Source: Clostridiales bacterium (GTDB lineage: Bacteria; Bacillota; Clostridia; Christensenellales; Aristaeellaceae). From it: 14,263 bases of DNA. Within the stretch, counting starts at the first letter, position 1. Every line of letters begins with the position of its first letter. The notes below the pieces were generated by a model, which worked only from the letters and a program-made list of their open reading frames with translations, was not told where the DNA came from and searched no databases. Shown piece after piece: positions 7,348-13,730 of this stretch. The DNA lies in NCBI GenBank assembly GCA_004556985.1, contig SFFC01000056.1, positions 1 through 14,263 of the forward strand, given 5' to 3'. A program made the position numbers and the translations under genes.

Positions 7348-8280
7348 TCAGATGGCAAACATCAATCCAGCCCAGGTCAGCCCGCCGCCAAAGCCCACGA
7401 GAATCACCCGCTGGCCCGCTTTCAGCAGCCCGGCCTCGTTCATCTCGTCAAGCGCCAGCGGAATGCTCGCGGCGCTCGTGTTGGCGTAGCGGTCGAGATT
7501 CTTGTAAAACTTCTCCGCCGGGCAGCCGAGCCTGCGCACGCTCGCGTCGAGAATTCGCTCGTTCGCCTGATGGCAAACCACCCAATCGACATCCTCCATC
7601 GCGACGCCGCCCTTGGCGAGGAGCTTCTGCACGCACTGGGGAATCGTCGAGACGGCAAAGCGGAAGACCGCCTGCCCGTCCATCGTCATCGGCGTATGCG
7701 TCGTGCCGCCCGCGCGCAGCGCCATGTCGCCGCGCGTGCCGAAGACGGCCTCGTACTCCGCATCCTTGTCAAGCGCGATGATCGCCGCGCCCGCGCCGTC
7801 GCCAAAGAGCACGCAGGTCGAGCGGTCGCTCATATCCAGCAGCCTGCTCATCTGCTCGCTGCCCACAACCAGGGCATAACGCCCCGCGCCGCCCAGCAGC
7901 AGACCGCGCGCCGTCTCCATCGCGTAGAGGAAGCCCGCGCAGGCCGCGCCGACGTCCATCACCGGGATATCCTGCGCAAGGCCGAGCGCATGATGCACCG
8001 TGCAGGCCAGGCTGGGCATCATATACTCCTGGGAGGAGGTCGCGCAGACCACGCAGCCGATCTCCTCCGGCGCGATACCGCCGTGCGAGAGCGCCTTTGT
8101 GGCCGCCTCGACGGCCAGCGTCGTCACGCTCTCGCCCTCAGCGCAAAAACAGCGCTGGTGGATGCCGGTTCTGCTGGAAATCCATTCGTCGCTCGTGTCG
8201 ACGTATTCGCGCAGGTCGTCGTTTGTGACCACCCTGCCGGGCACGGCGCGGCCCGTTGCAATCAGCCTGATTCCGTTCAT
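7348..8280 (-). CDS. fabH: 3-oxoacyl-ACP synthase III (chain initiation)
   Basis: FabH condenses acetyl-CoA (or a branched starter) with malonyl-ACP to begin each fatty-acid chain. The protein has 310 residues. The Cys-His-Asn triad is intact: Cys114 in GAACAGFLYA, His237 in VVCHQANERI, Asn267 in YANTSAASIP. The N-terminal DTSDEWISSRTGI and the final GFGGGLTWAGLMF are family signatures. I chose the ATG at 8280 (MNGIRLIATG) with AAGGA 4 nt upstream. Another ATG at 8307 lies within a small inverted repeat (CGCATG-GCGTG-CATGCG, 8294-8310) and lacks a ribosome site. It follows accA by 45 nt with no promoter seen between. Confidence 0.97.
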   Translation of the reverse strand: MNGIRLIATGRAVPGRVVTNDDLREYVDTSDEWISSRTGIHQRCFCAEGESVTTLAVEAATKALSHGGIAPEEIGCVVCATSSQEYMMPSLACTVHHALGLAQDIPVMDVGAACAGFLYAMETARGLLLGGAGRYALVVGSEQMSRLLDMSDRSTCVLFGDGAGAAIIALDKDAEYEAVFGTRGDMALRAGGTTHTPMTMDGQAVFRFAVSTIPQCVQKLLAKGGVAMEDVDWVVCHQANERILDASVRRLGCPAEKFYKNLDRYANTSAASIPLALDEMNEAGLLKAGQRVILVGFGGGLTWAGLMFAI

Positions 8281-8325
8281 AGTGTCCTTATCCCGCATGG
8301 CGTGCATGCGTCCGTTTTCGCCGCG

Positions 8326-9222
8326 TCAGACACGGCGGTATTTTTCGTATCTCCGCGCGGTCAGCTCCTGCGCGCTGAGCGCGCTGAGCGCATCAAGCCG
8401 CGCCGTGAGCGCCGCGTCCAGCGCAGCATAGAGCGCCGCCGGATCGCGCTGCGCACCGCCGGCCGGCTCCGGCACAATGCCGTCGATCACGCCGAAACGG
8501 AGCATGTCCGCCGCCGTCAGCTGCATGACGCCGCAGGCCTCCGCCTTGCGCCCGGCGTCCTTCCAGAGGATGCTCGCGAATCCCTCCGGGCTGACGACCG
8601 AGAAGAAGGCGTGCTCCAGCATCAGCATGCTGTCGGCCACGCCCAGCGCGAGCGCGCCGCCGCTGCTCCCCTCGCCGGTGATGACGCTGATGACCGGCAC
8701 CGCCAGTTGGCTCATCTGCGCCAGATTCTGCGCGATGGCCTCGCCCTGCCCGCGCGCCTCGGCCTCCATGCCGGGATACGCACCCGGCGTATCGATGAAG
8801 GTCAGCACGGGCCGGCCGAATTTCTCCGCCTGCTTCATGAGCCTCAGCGCCTTGCGATAGCCCTCCGGCTCCGGCATGCCGAAGTGGTAGGCCATGTTCT
8901 CCTCGAGGCTGTGGCCCTTTCTCGTGCCGATGACCGTCACGGGCCGGCCGTGAAAGCGCGCGATGCCGCCCAGCACGCCCGGATCCTCGCCCGCGTAGCG
9001 GTCGCCGCGCTGCTCAAAGAAATCCGTCATCAGCGCGCGGATCAGGTCGTCGATTCTCGGCCGGTGCGGGTGGCGCGCCAGATAGACCGTGTCCTCCGGC
9101 GTCAGCGCGATAAGGCGCGAGAGCAATGCGTCCCGGCGGCGTTCAAGCGCCGCCCTTTCCTCCCCGGAGCCCGGCAGCGCCGCCTCGACGGCCTCCAGCT
9201 CCTGCAAAACGTCGCGAATCAT
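8326..9222 (-). CDS. accA: Acetyl-CoA carboxylase carboxyltransferase, alpha subunit
   Basis: AccA pairs with AccD to move the carboxyl group from carboxybiotin to acetyl-CoA, giving malonyl-CoA. It is 298 residues, slightly shorter than the roughly 320 of many homologues. An N-terminal helical region (about 1-60, rich in Glu, Leu, Arg) precedes the crotonase-fold domain. Motifs include TDFFEQRGDRYAGED, GTRKGHSLEENMAYHFGMP, FIDTPGAYPGMEAE and the oxyanion-hole segment ITGEGSSGGALALGVAD, then SPEGFASILWKDAG. The ATG overlaps the accD stop as ATGA and has GGAGGAGG just upstream, so the two subunits are translationally coupled. The same reading frame is open upstream across accD, but that part is out of frame with accD and is not coding. 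Confidence 0.97.
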   Translation of the reverse strand: MIRDVLQELEAVEAALPGSGEERAALERRRDALLSRLIALTPEDTVYLARHPHRPRIDDLIRALMTDFFEQRGDRYAGEDPGVLGGIARFHGRPVTVIGTRKGHSLEENMAYHFGMPEPEGYRKALRLMKQAEKFGRPVLTFIDTPGAYPGMEAEARGQGEAIAQNLAQMSQLAVPVISVITGEGSSGGALALGVADSMLMLEHAFFSVVSPEGFASILWKDAGRKAEACGVMQLTAADMLRFGVIDGIVPEPAGGAQRDPAALYAALDAALTARLDALSALSAQELTARRYEKYRRV

Positions 9223-9929
9223 GCGCCCTCCTCCGTCCTGCTGTGCAGACGCAGGAGCAGCGCAAGCGTCTCGCGCATCCGCTCCCGGGGCACAATCTGG
9301 TCGACAAAGCCGTGCGCGAGCTGAAACTCGCTGCGCTGAAAGCCCTCCGGCAGCCGCTCGCCGATCGTCTGCTCGATGACGCGCGGGCCGGCAAAGCCGA
9401 TCAGCGCGCCCGGCTCGGCGAGCGTGATATCGCCCAGGCTGGCAAAGCTCGCCGTCACGCCGCCCGTCGTCGGATGCGTCAGCACGCTGATGAACAGCCC
9501 GCCCGCCTCCTGAAAGCGCGCGATGGCTGCGCTCGTCTTCGCCATTTGAAGCAGGCTGAACACGCCCTCCTGCATGCGCGCGCCGCCGCTGGCGCTGAAG
9601 ATGATCAGCGGCAGGCAATGCGCCCCGGCGTACTCGACCGCGCGCGTCACGCGCTCGCCGACGCCCGTGCCCATGCTGCCCATCATGAAGCGGCTGTCCA
9701 GCGCGCAGACGACCGCCCGCTCGCCCCCGATGCGGCCCTCCGCCGCGACGGCGGCCTCGTCAAGGCCCGTCTTCGCCCGCTGCGCCGCGAGCTTCTCCGC
9801 GTAGCCCGGAAAGCTCAGCGGATCCTCCCCATGCGCCTCTGCGGCCAGCTCGCGTGCCGTCCCCTCGTCAAGGACGAGGTTCAGGCGCGCCCAGCCGCCC
9901 AGCGGCGCCAGCTTTTCCCTTTCCGGCAT
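9219..9929 (-). CDS. accD: Acetyl-CoA carboxylase carboxyltransferase, beta subunit lacking the zinc ribbon
   Basis: AccD forms the other half of the carboxyltransferase. The crotonase-fold core is well kept: DPLSFPGYAEKL (about residues 36-47), FMMGSMGTGVGE (81-92), FSASGGARMQEG (111-122), HPTTGGVTASFA, and GFAGPRVIEQT. The protein is 236 residues, against about 280-305 for usual AccD, because the N-terminal Cys4 zinc ribbon (CxxC...CxxC) is absent. The first residues, MPEREKLAPLGGWARLNLVLDEGT, begin about where the ribbon would end in homologues. The start at 9929 is 4 nt after the acpP stop. All earlier sequence in the region is acpP, so an upstream ribbon-coding start is excluded. No strong ribosome site precedes the ATG, so translation probably depends on coupling to acpP. 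The accA start overlaps its stop. Function as an ACC subunit is well supported by accA; the effect of losing the ribbon is unknown. Confidence 0.92.
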   Translation of the reverse strand: MPEREKLAPLGGWARLNLVLDEGTARELAAEAHGEDPLSFPGYAEKLAAQRAKTGLDEAAVAAEGRIGGERAVVCALDSRFMMGSMGTGVGERVTRAVEYAGAHCLPLIIFSASGGARMQEGVFSLLQMAKTSAAIARFQEAGGLFISVLTHPTTGGVTASFASLGDITLAEPGALIGFAGPRVIEQTIGERLPEGFQRSEFQLAHGFVDQIVPRERMRETLALLLRLHSRTEEGA

Positions 9930-9933
9930 GCCG

Positions 9934-10167
9934 TTATGCGTTCTGCTTCTTCAGGTAGGCGTACAGGTCGCCGACCGTCGAAAACGTCGCCAGCAGATCG
10001 TCCGGCACGTTCAGCCCCAGCTTTTCCTCCAGCGCCATGCTCAGCTCCACGGTATCCAGGCTGTCCGCGCAGACCTCCGGCACCAGCATCGCCTCCGGCA
10101 CAACCTGATCCGCGTTGCAGTTGGGCAGCGCGGCGGTGATGATCTCCTTCAAATCCTCAAAGCTCAT
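9934..10167 (-). CDS. acpP: Acyl carrier protein
   Basis: ACP carries growing acyl chains on a phosphopantetheine arm. The protein has 77 residues, is acidic, and has the attachment Ser36 in ADSLDTVELSMALEEKLGL. The first helix, MSFEDLKEIITAAL, and the C-terminal TVGDLYAYLKKQ are typical. The ATG at 10167 has a strong AAGGAG site 8 nt upstream; the longer open frame upstream is not coding because it runs through the promoter. It is the first gene of the operon and would be its most translated member, with accD starting 4 nt after its stop. Its neighbours argue for primary fatty-acid synthesis rather than a secondary-metabolite carrier. Confidence 0.97.
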   Translation of the reverse strand: MSFEDLKEIITAALPNCNADQVVPEAMLVPEVCADSLDTVELSMALEEKLGLNVPDDLLATFSTVGDLYAYLKKQNA

Positions 10168-10182
10168 GGCTTTTCTCCTTCT

Positions 10183-10198
10183 CCCGCGCGAAAGCGGG
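10183..10198 (-). promoter_or_regulatory. Hairpin in the acpP leader
   Basis: The leader forms CCCGC-TTTCGC-GCGGG immediately 5' of the GGAGAAGGAG ribosome site of acpP. No T run follows, so it is not a terminator. It may stabilise the 5' end of a highly expressed message or keep the ribosome site open. Role not established. Confidence 0.3.
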
Positions 10199-10225
10199 TT
10201 TTCACAGGTTATCGTTTCCCCTAAC

Positions 10226-10253
10226 ATTCTATCAAAGGCGCGCGATTTGTCAA
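10226..10253 (-). promoter_or_regulatory. Promoter of the acpP-accDA-fabHD-dapF operon
   Basis: On the minus strand: TTGACA (10253-10248), 16-nt spacer, TAGAAT (10231-10226). The -35 is perfect. The predicted start is near 10219, giving a leader of about 50 nt. The -35 begins 3 nt after the stop of the upstream SGNH gene. I see no FapR- or FabT-like palindrome around it. Confidence 0.83.
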
Positions 10254-10256
10254 GGG

Positions 10257-11273
10257 TCACTTGAGCCGGGTCTCCCCGCCCCAGCGCGCCTCGCGGTCGG
10301 CCTCGTAGAGGGCAAGCCGCTCGTCCCAGGCCGCGTAGGCCGGATCGTCCCGCCTGTCCTCGAGGTCGCAGTGCTCCGTCAGCCACTGCCCCAGATACGC
10401 CGTCAGCCTGGTCGCGCCGTCCGGGTTCATATGGCCGAGATAGTCGTAGCAGTCCGCCTCAAAGTCGACCAGACCCTCGACGTCAAACAGGTTGAGGAAC
10501 GGCACGCCCAACTCCTGCGCCAGCGGCGCGACGCCGTTGACACGCATCTGCTCCTCCTTCGGAACCGGCGCGGGAATCGCAATGAAGACCGGCTCGATGT
10601 CGTTCTCCCGGCACAGCTGCACGATGCGCCGAAGCGCCTCGTGGCCGGGCTGCCCGCTCGTGTCCATCTCCGTCGTGCGGGTGTAGGGGTTGATGACCTC
10701 CGCCCGGCCGATGCGCATCTCGCTGCCCATCATGTAGGGTTCGCAGTCGACGTTGCGCTTCGCCGTGCCGCCGAGCAGCTCCTCCCAGCGGCCATGATAC
10801 AGCGAAAACGGCATCAGGAACTCGAGCCATTGATCCCTGGGCAGCGTCGCGCGCACGGCCTCGATCTTCAGCCGCGAGAGCGGCACCGCATCGAGGAACA
10901 GATGCCGGTAGGCATACGCCCAGGCCTCGTCGATCGGCCGGTCGACGTAGTAGACGTCGATCATCACGACCCTCGGCTTGTGCGCCTGCATCGCCAGGCG
11001 CAGCACCCATTCGGTCATGCCCAGGCACTCGGAGGAGTTGCCCATGTTGTAGGAGGTCACGCCGTAGTCCCGCCACAGCTCCATCGGCGACACGCCGTCC
11101 AGCACGTGGCTCGTCCCCATGAAGAAGACGTCGATGTCGTTTTTCTCCTCAAAGAAGGGGCCGTATTTGCGCTCGCTGTCGTCCCGCCGGGTCAGATGAT
11201 CCGCCAGCAGGAGACAAGCGCACAGCACCGCGACGAAGACCGCCGCGCAAGCCATTTTTTTCAAACTGTTCAC
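10257..11273 (-). CDS. SGNH/DltD-like exported protein, partner of the MBOAT acyltransferase
   Basis: This 338-residue protein has a short basic N-terminus and one hydrophobic segment (about residues 8-24), then a soluble domain probably outside the membrane. Cys20 in LCACLL loosely resembles a lipobox, but a signal anchor is equally possible. SGNH-type blocks are GTSH (53-56, candidate nucleophile Ser55), YNMGNSSE (75-82), and DYLGHMNPDGA (277-287, candidate His281). From the family, proteins of this DltD/AlgJ/AlgX class finish acyl transfer to an extracellular polymer from an acyl donor carried across the membrane by an MBOAT protein. It begins 24 nt after the MBOAT stop. I used the GTG at 11273 with a weak AGG site; an ATG six codons later (11255) is a fair alternative. 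The polymer modified cannot be read from this window. Confidence 0.8.
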   Translation of the reverse strand: MNSLKKMACAAVFVAVLCACLLLADHLTRRDDSERKYGPFFEEKNDIDVFFMGTSHVLDGVSPMELWRDYGVTSYNMGNSSECLGMTEWVLRLAMQAHKPRVVMIDVYYVDRPIDEAWAYAYRHLFLDAVPLSRLKIEAVRATLPRDQWLEFLMPFSLYHGRWEELLGGTAKRNVDCEPYMMGSEMRIGRAEVINPYTRTTEMDTSGQPGHEALRRIVQLCRENDIEPVFIAIPAPVPKEEQMRVNGVAPLAQELGVPFLNLFDVEGLVDFEADCYDYLGHMNPDGATRLTAYLGQWLTEHCDLEDRRDDPAYAAWDERLALYEADREARWGGETRLK

Positions 11274-11297
11274 CGCCTATGAAGGGTTCTGTGCCGG

Positions 11298-12725
11298 TCA
11301 GAACTGGAAGTAGATAAACGCCTGCGCACTATATCCCGGTCCCCAGACGCCGAAGATGATGATCGCCATCAGCGCGAGCAGGTAGAGCGTTCCGCGCGCC
11401 ACGGTGGGCAGACGGTCGGTCAGCTCGGTCAGTGAGAGGCGCTTCTCATGGATCAGCTCAATGGCAAAGAGTACGGCGATGCAGATGCCCAGGCAGAGCG
11501 CCTGCATGCCCGAAAATCCCGTCGCCATAGCCGGCAGCGCAAAGCCCGCTGGGATTTTGACCAGCATGCGCACCGCCGTCGACAGCGAGCCGGCACGGAA
11601 GATCAGCATCGTGATGAGGATCAGAAAGTCCGTGCGCAGCACGCAGAGCAGATGATAGGCCTTCGGATGCTTCGGCCGGCGCGGAGGAAACATTCCCTCG
11701 ACCACCTGCAGCGCGCCGTTGAGCATGCCCCAGGCCACAAACTTGAGCGCCGCGCCATGCCACAGGCCGCTGATCGTGTAGACGACCATGATGTTGAACG
11801 CCTTGCGCCAGGCGGAGCCGCGGCCCGCGCCCAGCGGGAAGTAGATGTAATCCCTGAACCATGTGCTCAGGCTGATGTGCCAGCGGGCCCAGAAGTTCTG
11901 AACGGAATGCGCAAAATACGGCTGACGGAAGTTCGTCATCAGCTCGATGCCCAGCACCTTCGCCGCGCCGATGGCGATATGGCTGTAGCCGCCGAAATCG
12001 CAGAGATCCTGCACGGCGAAGACCGCCGTCGCCAGCGCGATCTGCGCGCCGGAGGCGCCGGCCCAGCCATTGTAGATCGCGTCCACATACATGCAGGCGC
12101 GGTCGGCGATGACGACCTTTTCAAAATAGCCAAGCATCATGATGAGCAATCCGTCTCGCACGCGCTTCCACTCAAAGTCGTGCGGCGTGTCGATCTGGCG
12201 CAGCAGGCGCCCGGAGCGCTCGATCGGGCCCGCGACGAGCTGCGGAAAGAACGACACAAACAGCGCGTATTTAAACAGATTCCGCTCCACCTTCACGCGC
12301 TTCTTGTAGACGTCGATCATGTAGCCGAGCGCCTGGAAAACGTAGAAGCTGATGCCCACCGGCAACAGGATATCCACCGGGGGAATCCGGGCCGAGACGC
12401 CGATGAGCGCGCAGAGGCGGTTGATCAGGTCGACAAACATACCGGTATATTTGAAATACCCCAGCATGCCGACGTTGAAGACGATGCCCGCGATGAGCAC
12501 GAGCCTGCGCTTTTTGATCTCCGCCGCTCTGTCGATGAGCAGCGCGCAGCCGTAGGTCACCCCCGTGCTCGCCGCCAAAAGGAGCGCGTATTCCGCGTTC
12601 CAGTTCATATAGAAGAAATAGCTCGTCACCAGCAGCCAGACCCAGCGCGTCCTGCGCGGGAGCAGGAAGTAGATCAGCGTGACGACCGGAAAAAAGATGA
12701 GAAACGAAAATGAATTGAACAGCAT
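11298..12725 (-). CDS. MBOAT family O-acyltransferase (AlgI/DltB/PatA-like)
   Basis: This 475-residue integral membrane protein has about ten hydrophobic segments, starting directly at the N-terminus (MLFNSFSFLIFFPVVTLIYF). The MBOAT core is clear: LPVGISFYVFQALGYMIDVY (121-140), QLVAGPIER (162-170), FWARWHISLSTWFRDYIYFP (278-297), and the catalytic His323 in SGLWHGAAL. From the family, it passes an acyl group, often acetyl, through the membrane to an extracytoplasmic acceptor protein or polymer. The segment FGGYSHIAIG carries His249 where many relatives have Asp. The ATG at 12725 has AGGTGG just upstream; a GTG three codons earlier falls within that ribosome site. Its own promoter precedes it, and the SGNH partner follows 24 nt after its stop. 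Confidence 0.93.
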   Translation of the reverse strand: MLFNSFSFLIFFPVVTLIYFLLPRRTRWVWLLVTSYFFYMNWNAEYALLLAASTGVTYGCALLIDRAAEIKKRRLVLIAGIVFNVGMLGYFKYTGMFVDLINRLCALIGVSARIPPVDILLPVGISFYVFQALGYMIDVYKKRVKVERNLFKYALFVSFFPQLVAGPIERSGRLLRQIDTPHDFEWKRVRDGLLIMMLGYFEKVVIADRACMYVDAIYNGWAGASGAQIALATAVFAVQDLCDFGGYSHIAIGAAKVLGIELMTNFRQPYFAHSVQNFWARWHISLSTWFRDYIYFPLGAGRGSAWRKAFNIMVVYTISGLWHGAALKFVAWGMLNGALQVVEGMFPPRRPKHPKAYHLLCVLRTDFLILITMLIFRAGSLSTAVRMLVKIPAGFALPAMATGFSGMQALCLGICIAVLFAIELIHEKRLSLTELTDRLPTVARGTLYLLALMAIIIFGVWGPGYSAQAFIYFQF

Positions 12726-12769
12726 AGCCCCCACCTGAAGGATGTTTTTGACATACCCATACAGTATTT

Positions 12770-12798
12770 ATTATACCGTAAAGCTCCCGGCCTGACTA
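12770..12798 (-). promoter_or_regulatory. Promoter of the MBOAT-SGNH pair
   Basis: On the minus strand: TAGTCA (12798-12793), 17-nt spacer, TATAAT (12775-12770). The -10 is perfect; the -35 has four of six consensus bases. The start would be near 12763, giving a leader of about 37 nt. An 8-nt near direct repeat (TACGGTAT at 12780-12773 and TACTGTAT at 12766-12759) covers the -10 and start region. Confidence 0.72.
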
Positions 12799-12812
12799 GC
12801 CCCGTTTTTATG

Positions 12813-12855
12813 CAAAAGCGGCCGCCCTCCCGTAAGAAGGGAAGACGGTCCGCTT
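12813..12855 (-). terminator. Terminator after the ATPase gene
   Basis: The transcript folds into a long imperfect stem. AAGCGG pairs with CCGCTT, then CCG with CGG after a one-base bulge, a T-G wobble, and CTTCCC with GGGAGG, closed by a 7-nt loop TTCTTAC. The stem begins 8 nt after the ATPase stop. The T tract is short (CTTTTGC), so termination may be partial. Seen from the other strand there is no T run. Confidence 0.7.
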
Positions 12856-12863
12856 GGGTTCTC

Positions 12864-13730
12864 TCAATCGCGCTTTTCCTCAAAAGCCGCCCGATGGTTC
12901 GCAAAGAAATCATAATAGACGCGGACATTGGGCAGCTCCGTCCATTTCTTCACATCGACCGGGTCAGCGTCAAGATCGTAGATTTTCGCGCCGCGAATGG
13001 CGAGCACGAAGGGCGAATGCGTCGCGATCACGAACTGGCAGCCCATAAAGCGCGCGCTGTCCTCGATGAACTGTGCCAGCTCCTGCTGGCGCTTAGGCGA
13101 GAGGCTGTTCTCCGGCTCGTCGAGCAGGTAGAGCGCGTCCTCGCCGATCTCGTTGGTAAAATAATGGAAGGCGTTCTCCCCGTTGGAGTAGGTGCGCACG
13201 TTCATGCCCAGCTCCTCGCGGACATAGCGGGACTGCGTCTGCCGCCGCGCCTGGTTCTGCCGCCTGAGCTGCGCGTAGTCGTCCATCGAATTCAGGCGCA
13301 CATGGCCGAACTTCGCCTCCATGTATTCCTCAAACACATCCTCGCGTTTGCGGTCGATGCCGTCGTTGACCTCGCGAACCGTGAGCATGCCGTCAAAGAC
13401 GTCGTCGCTGGTGATGATGCGGCTCCCGGCGGGGATGGCGCGCGCCTCCACGCCGCACAGCGCGACGTAATCGTCAAAAAAGCTCGTCCGGTTGAACGGC
13501 GCGCCGCGAGCAAGCCCGGCCTTTTCCGCGATGACGTGCAGCGCGGTCGATTTGCCGCTGCCGTTGCCGCCGTAGAGGATCGTCACCGGCTCAAGGTCGA
13601 GCCGCTTAAGCCCGCGCGCGGAGAGCACCTTGAACGGGTAAAACGACGTATAGCACTTGAGCTTGACCCCGAGGATGTAGTCAAACTCCCTTCCGTCGTC
13701 CGGGAAGGTGAAGCGCTCCAGATAGATCAT
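12864..13730 (-). CDS. AAA/ABC-type ATPase, COG3910-like
   Basis: This 288-residue cytoplasmic protein is an ABC-type (RecF/SMC-head-like) ATPase without a membrane segment. Features in order: a beta-rich start (MIYLERFTFP), Walker A GGNGSGKST (54-62, Lys60), a helical insertion rich in Arg and Gln (about 125-175), signature-like YSNGE (181-185), Walker B LLDEPE (202-207), D-loop-like NSLSPKRQ, and switch His238 in ATHSPF. Its specific role is not known; relatives are annotated only as predicted ATPases. The ATG overlaps the stop of the helicase-loader gene as ATGA, so the two are co-translated. The longer open frame upstream is the loader gene in another frame. A terminator follows its stop. 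Confidence 0.85.
   Translation of the reverse strand: MIYLERFTFPDDGREFDYILGVKLKCYTSFYPFKVLSARGLKRLDLEPVTILYGGNGSGKSTALHVIAEKAGLARGAPFNRTSFFDDYVALCGVEARAIPAGSRIITSDDVFDGMLTVREVNDGIDRKREDVFEEYMEAKFGHVRLNSMDDYAQLRRQNQARRQTQSRYVREELGMNVRTYSNGENAFHYFTNEIGEDALYLLDEPENSLSPKRQQELAQFIEDSARFMGCQFVIATHSPFVLAIRGAKIYDLDADPVDVKKWTELPNVRVYYDFFANHRAAFEEKRD

Noticed and set aside
6327..9324. Two long plus-strand frames (484 and 584 codons) opposite fabD, fabH and accA
   Set aside because: They overlap each other and run across several real genes and gaps on the other strand, with low-complexity Arg/Ala/His-rich translations. They are shadows.
9219..9618. An upstream extension of the accA frame, giving a 430-residue protein
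   Set aside because: The extra residues are the accD region read in the wrong frame. The ATG at 9222 has a strong ribosome site and gives a normal AccA N-terminus.
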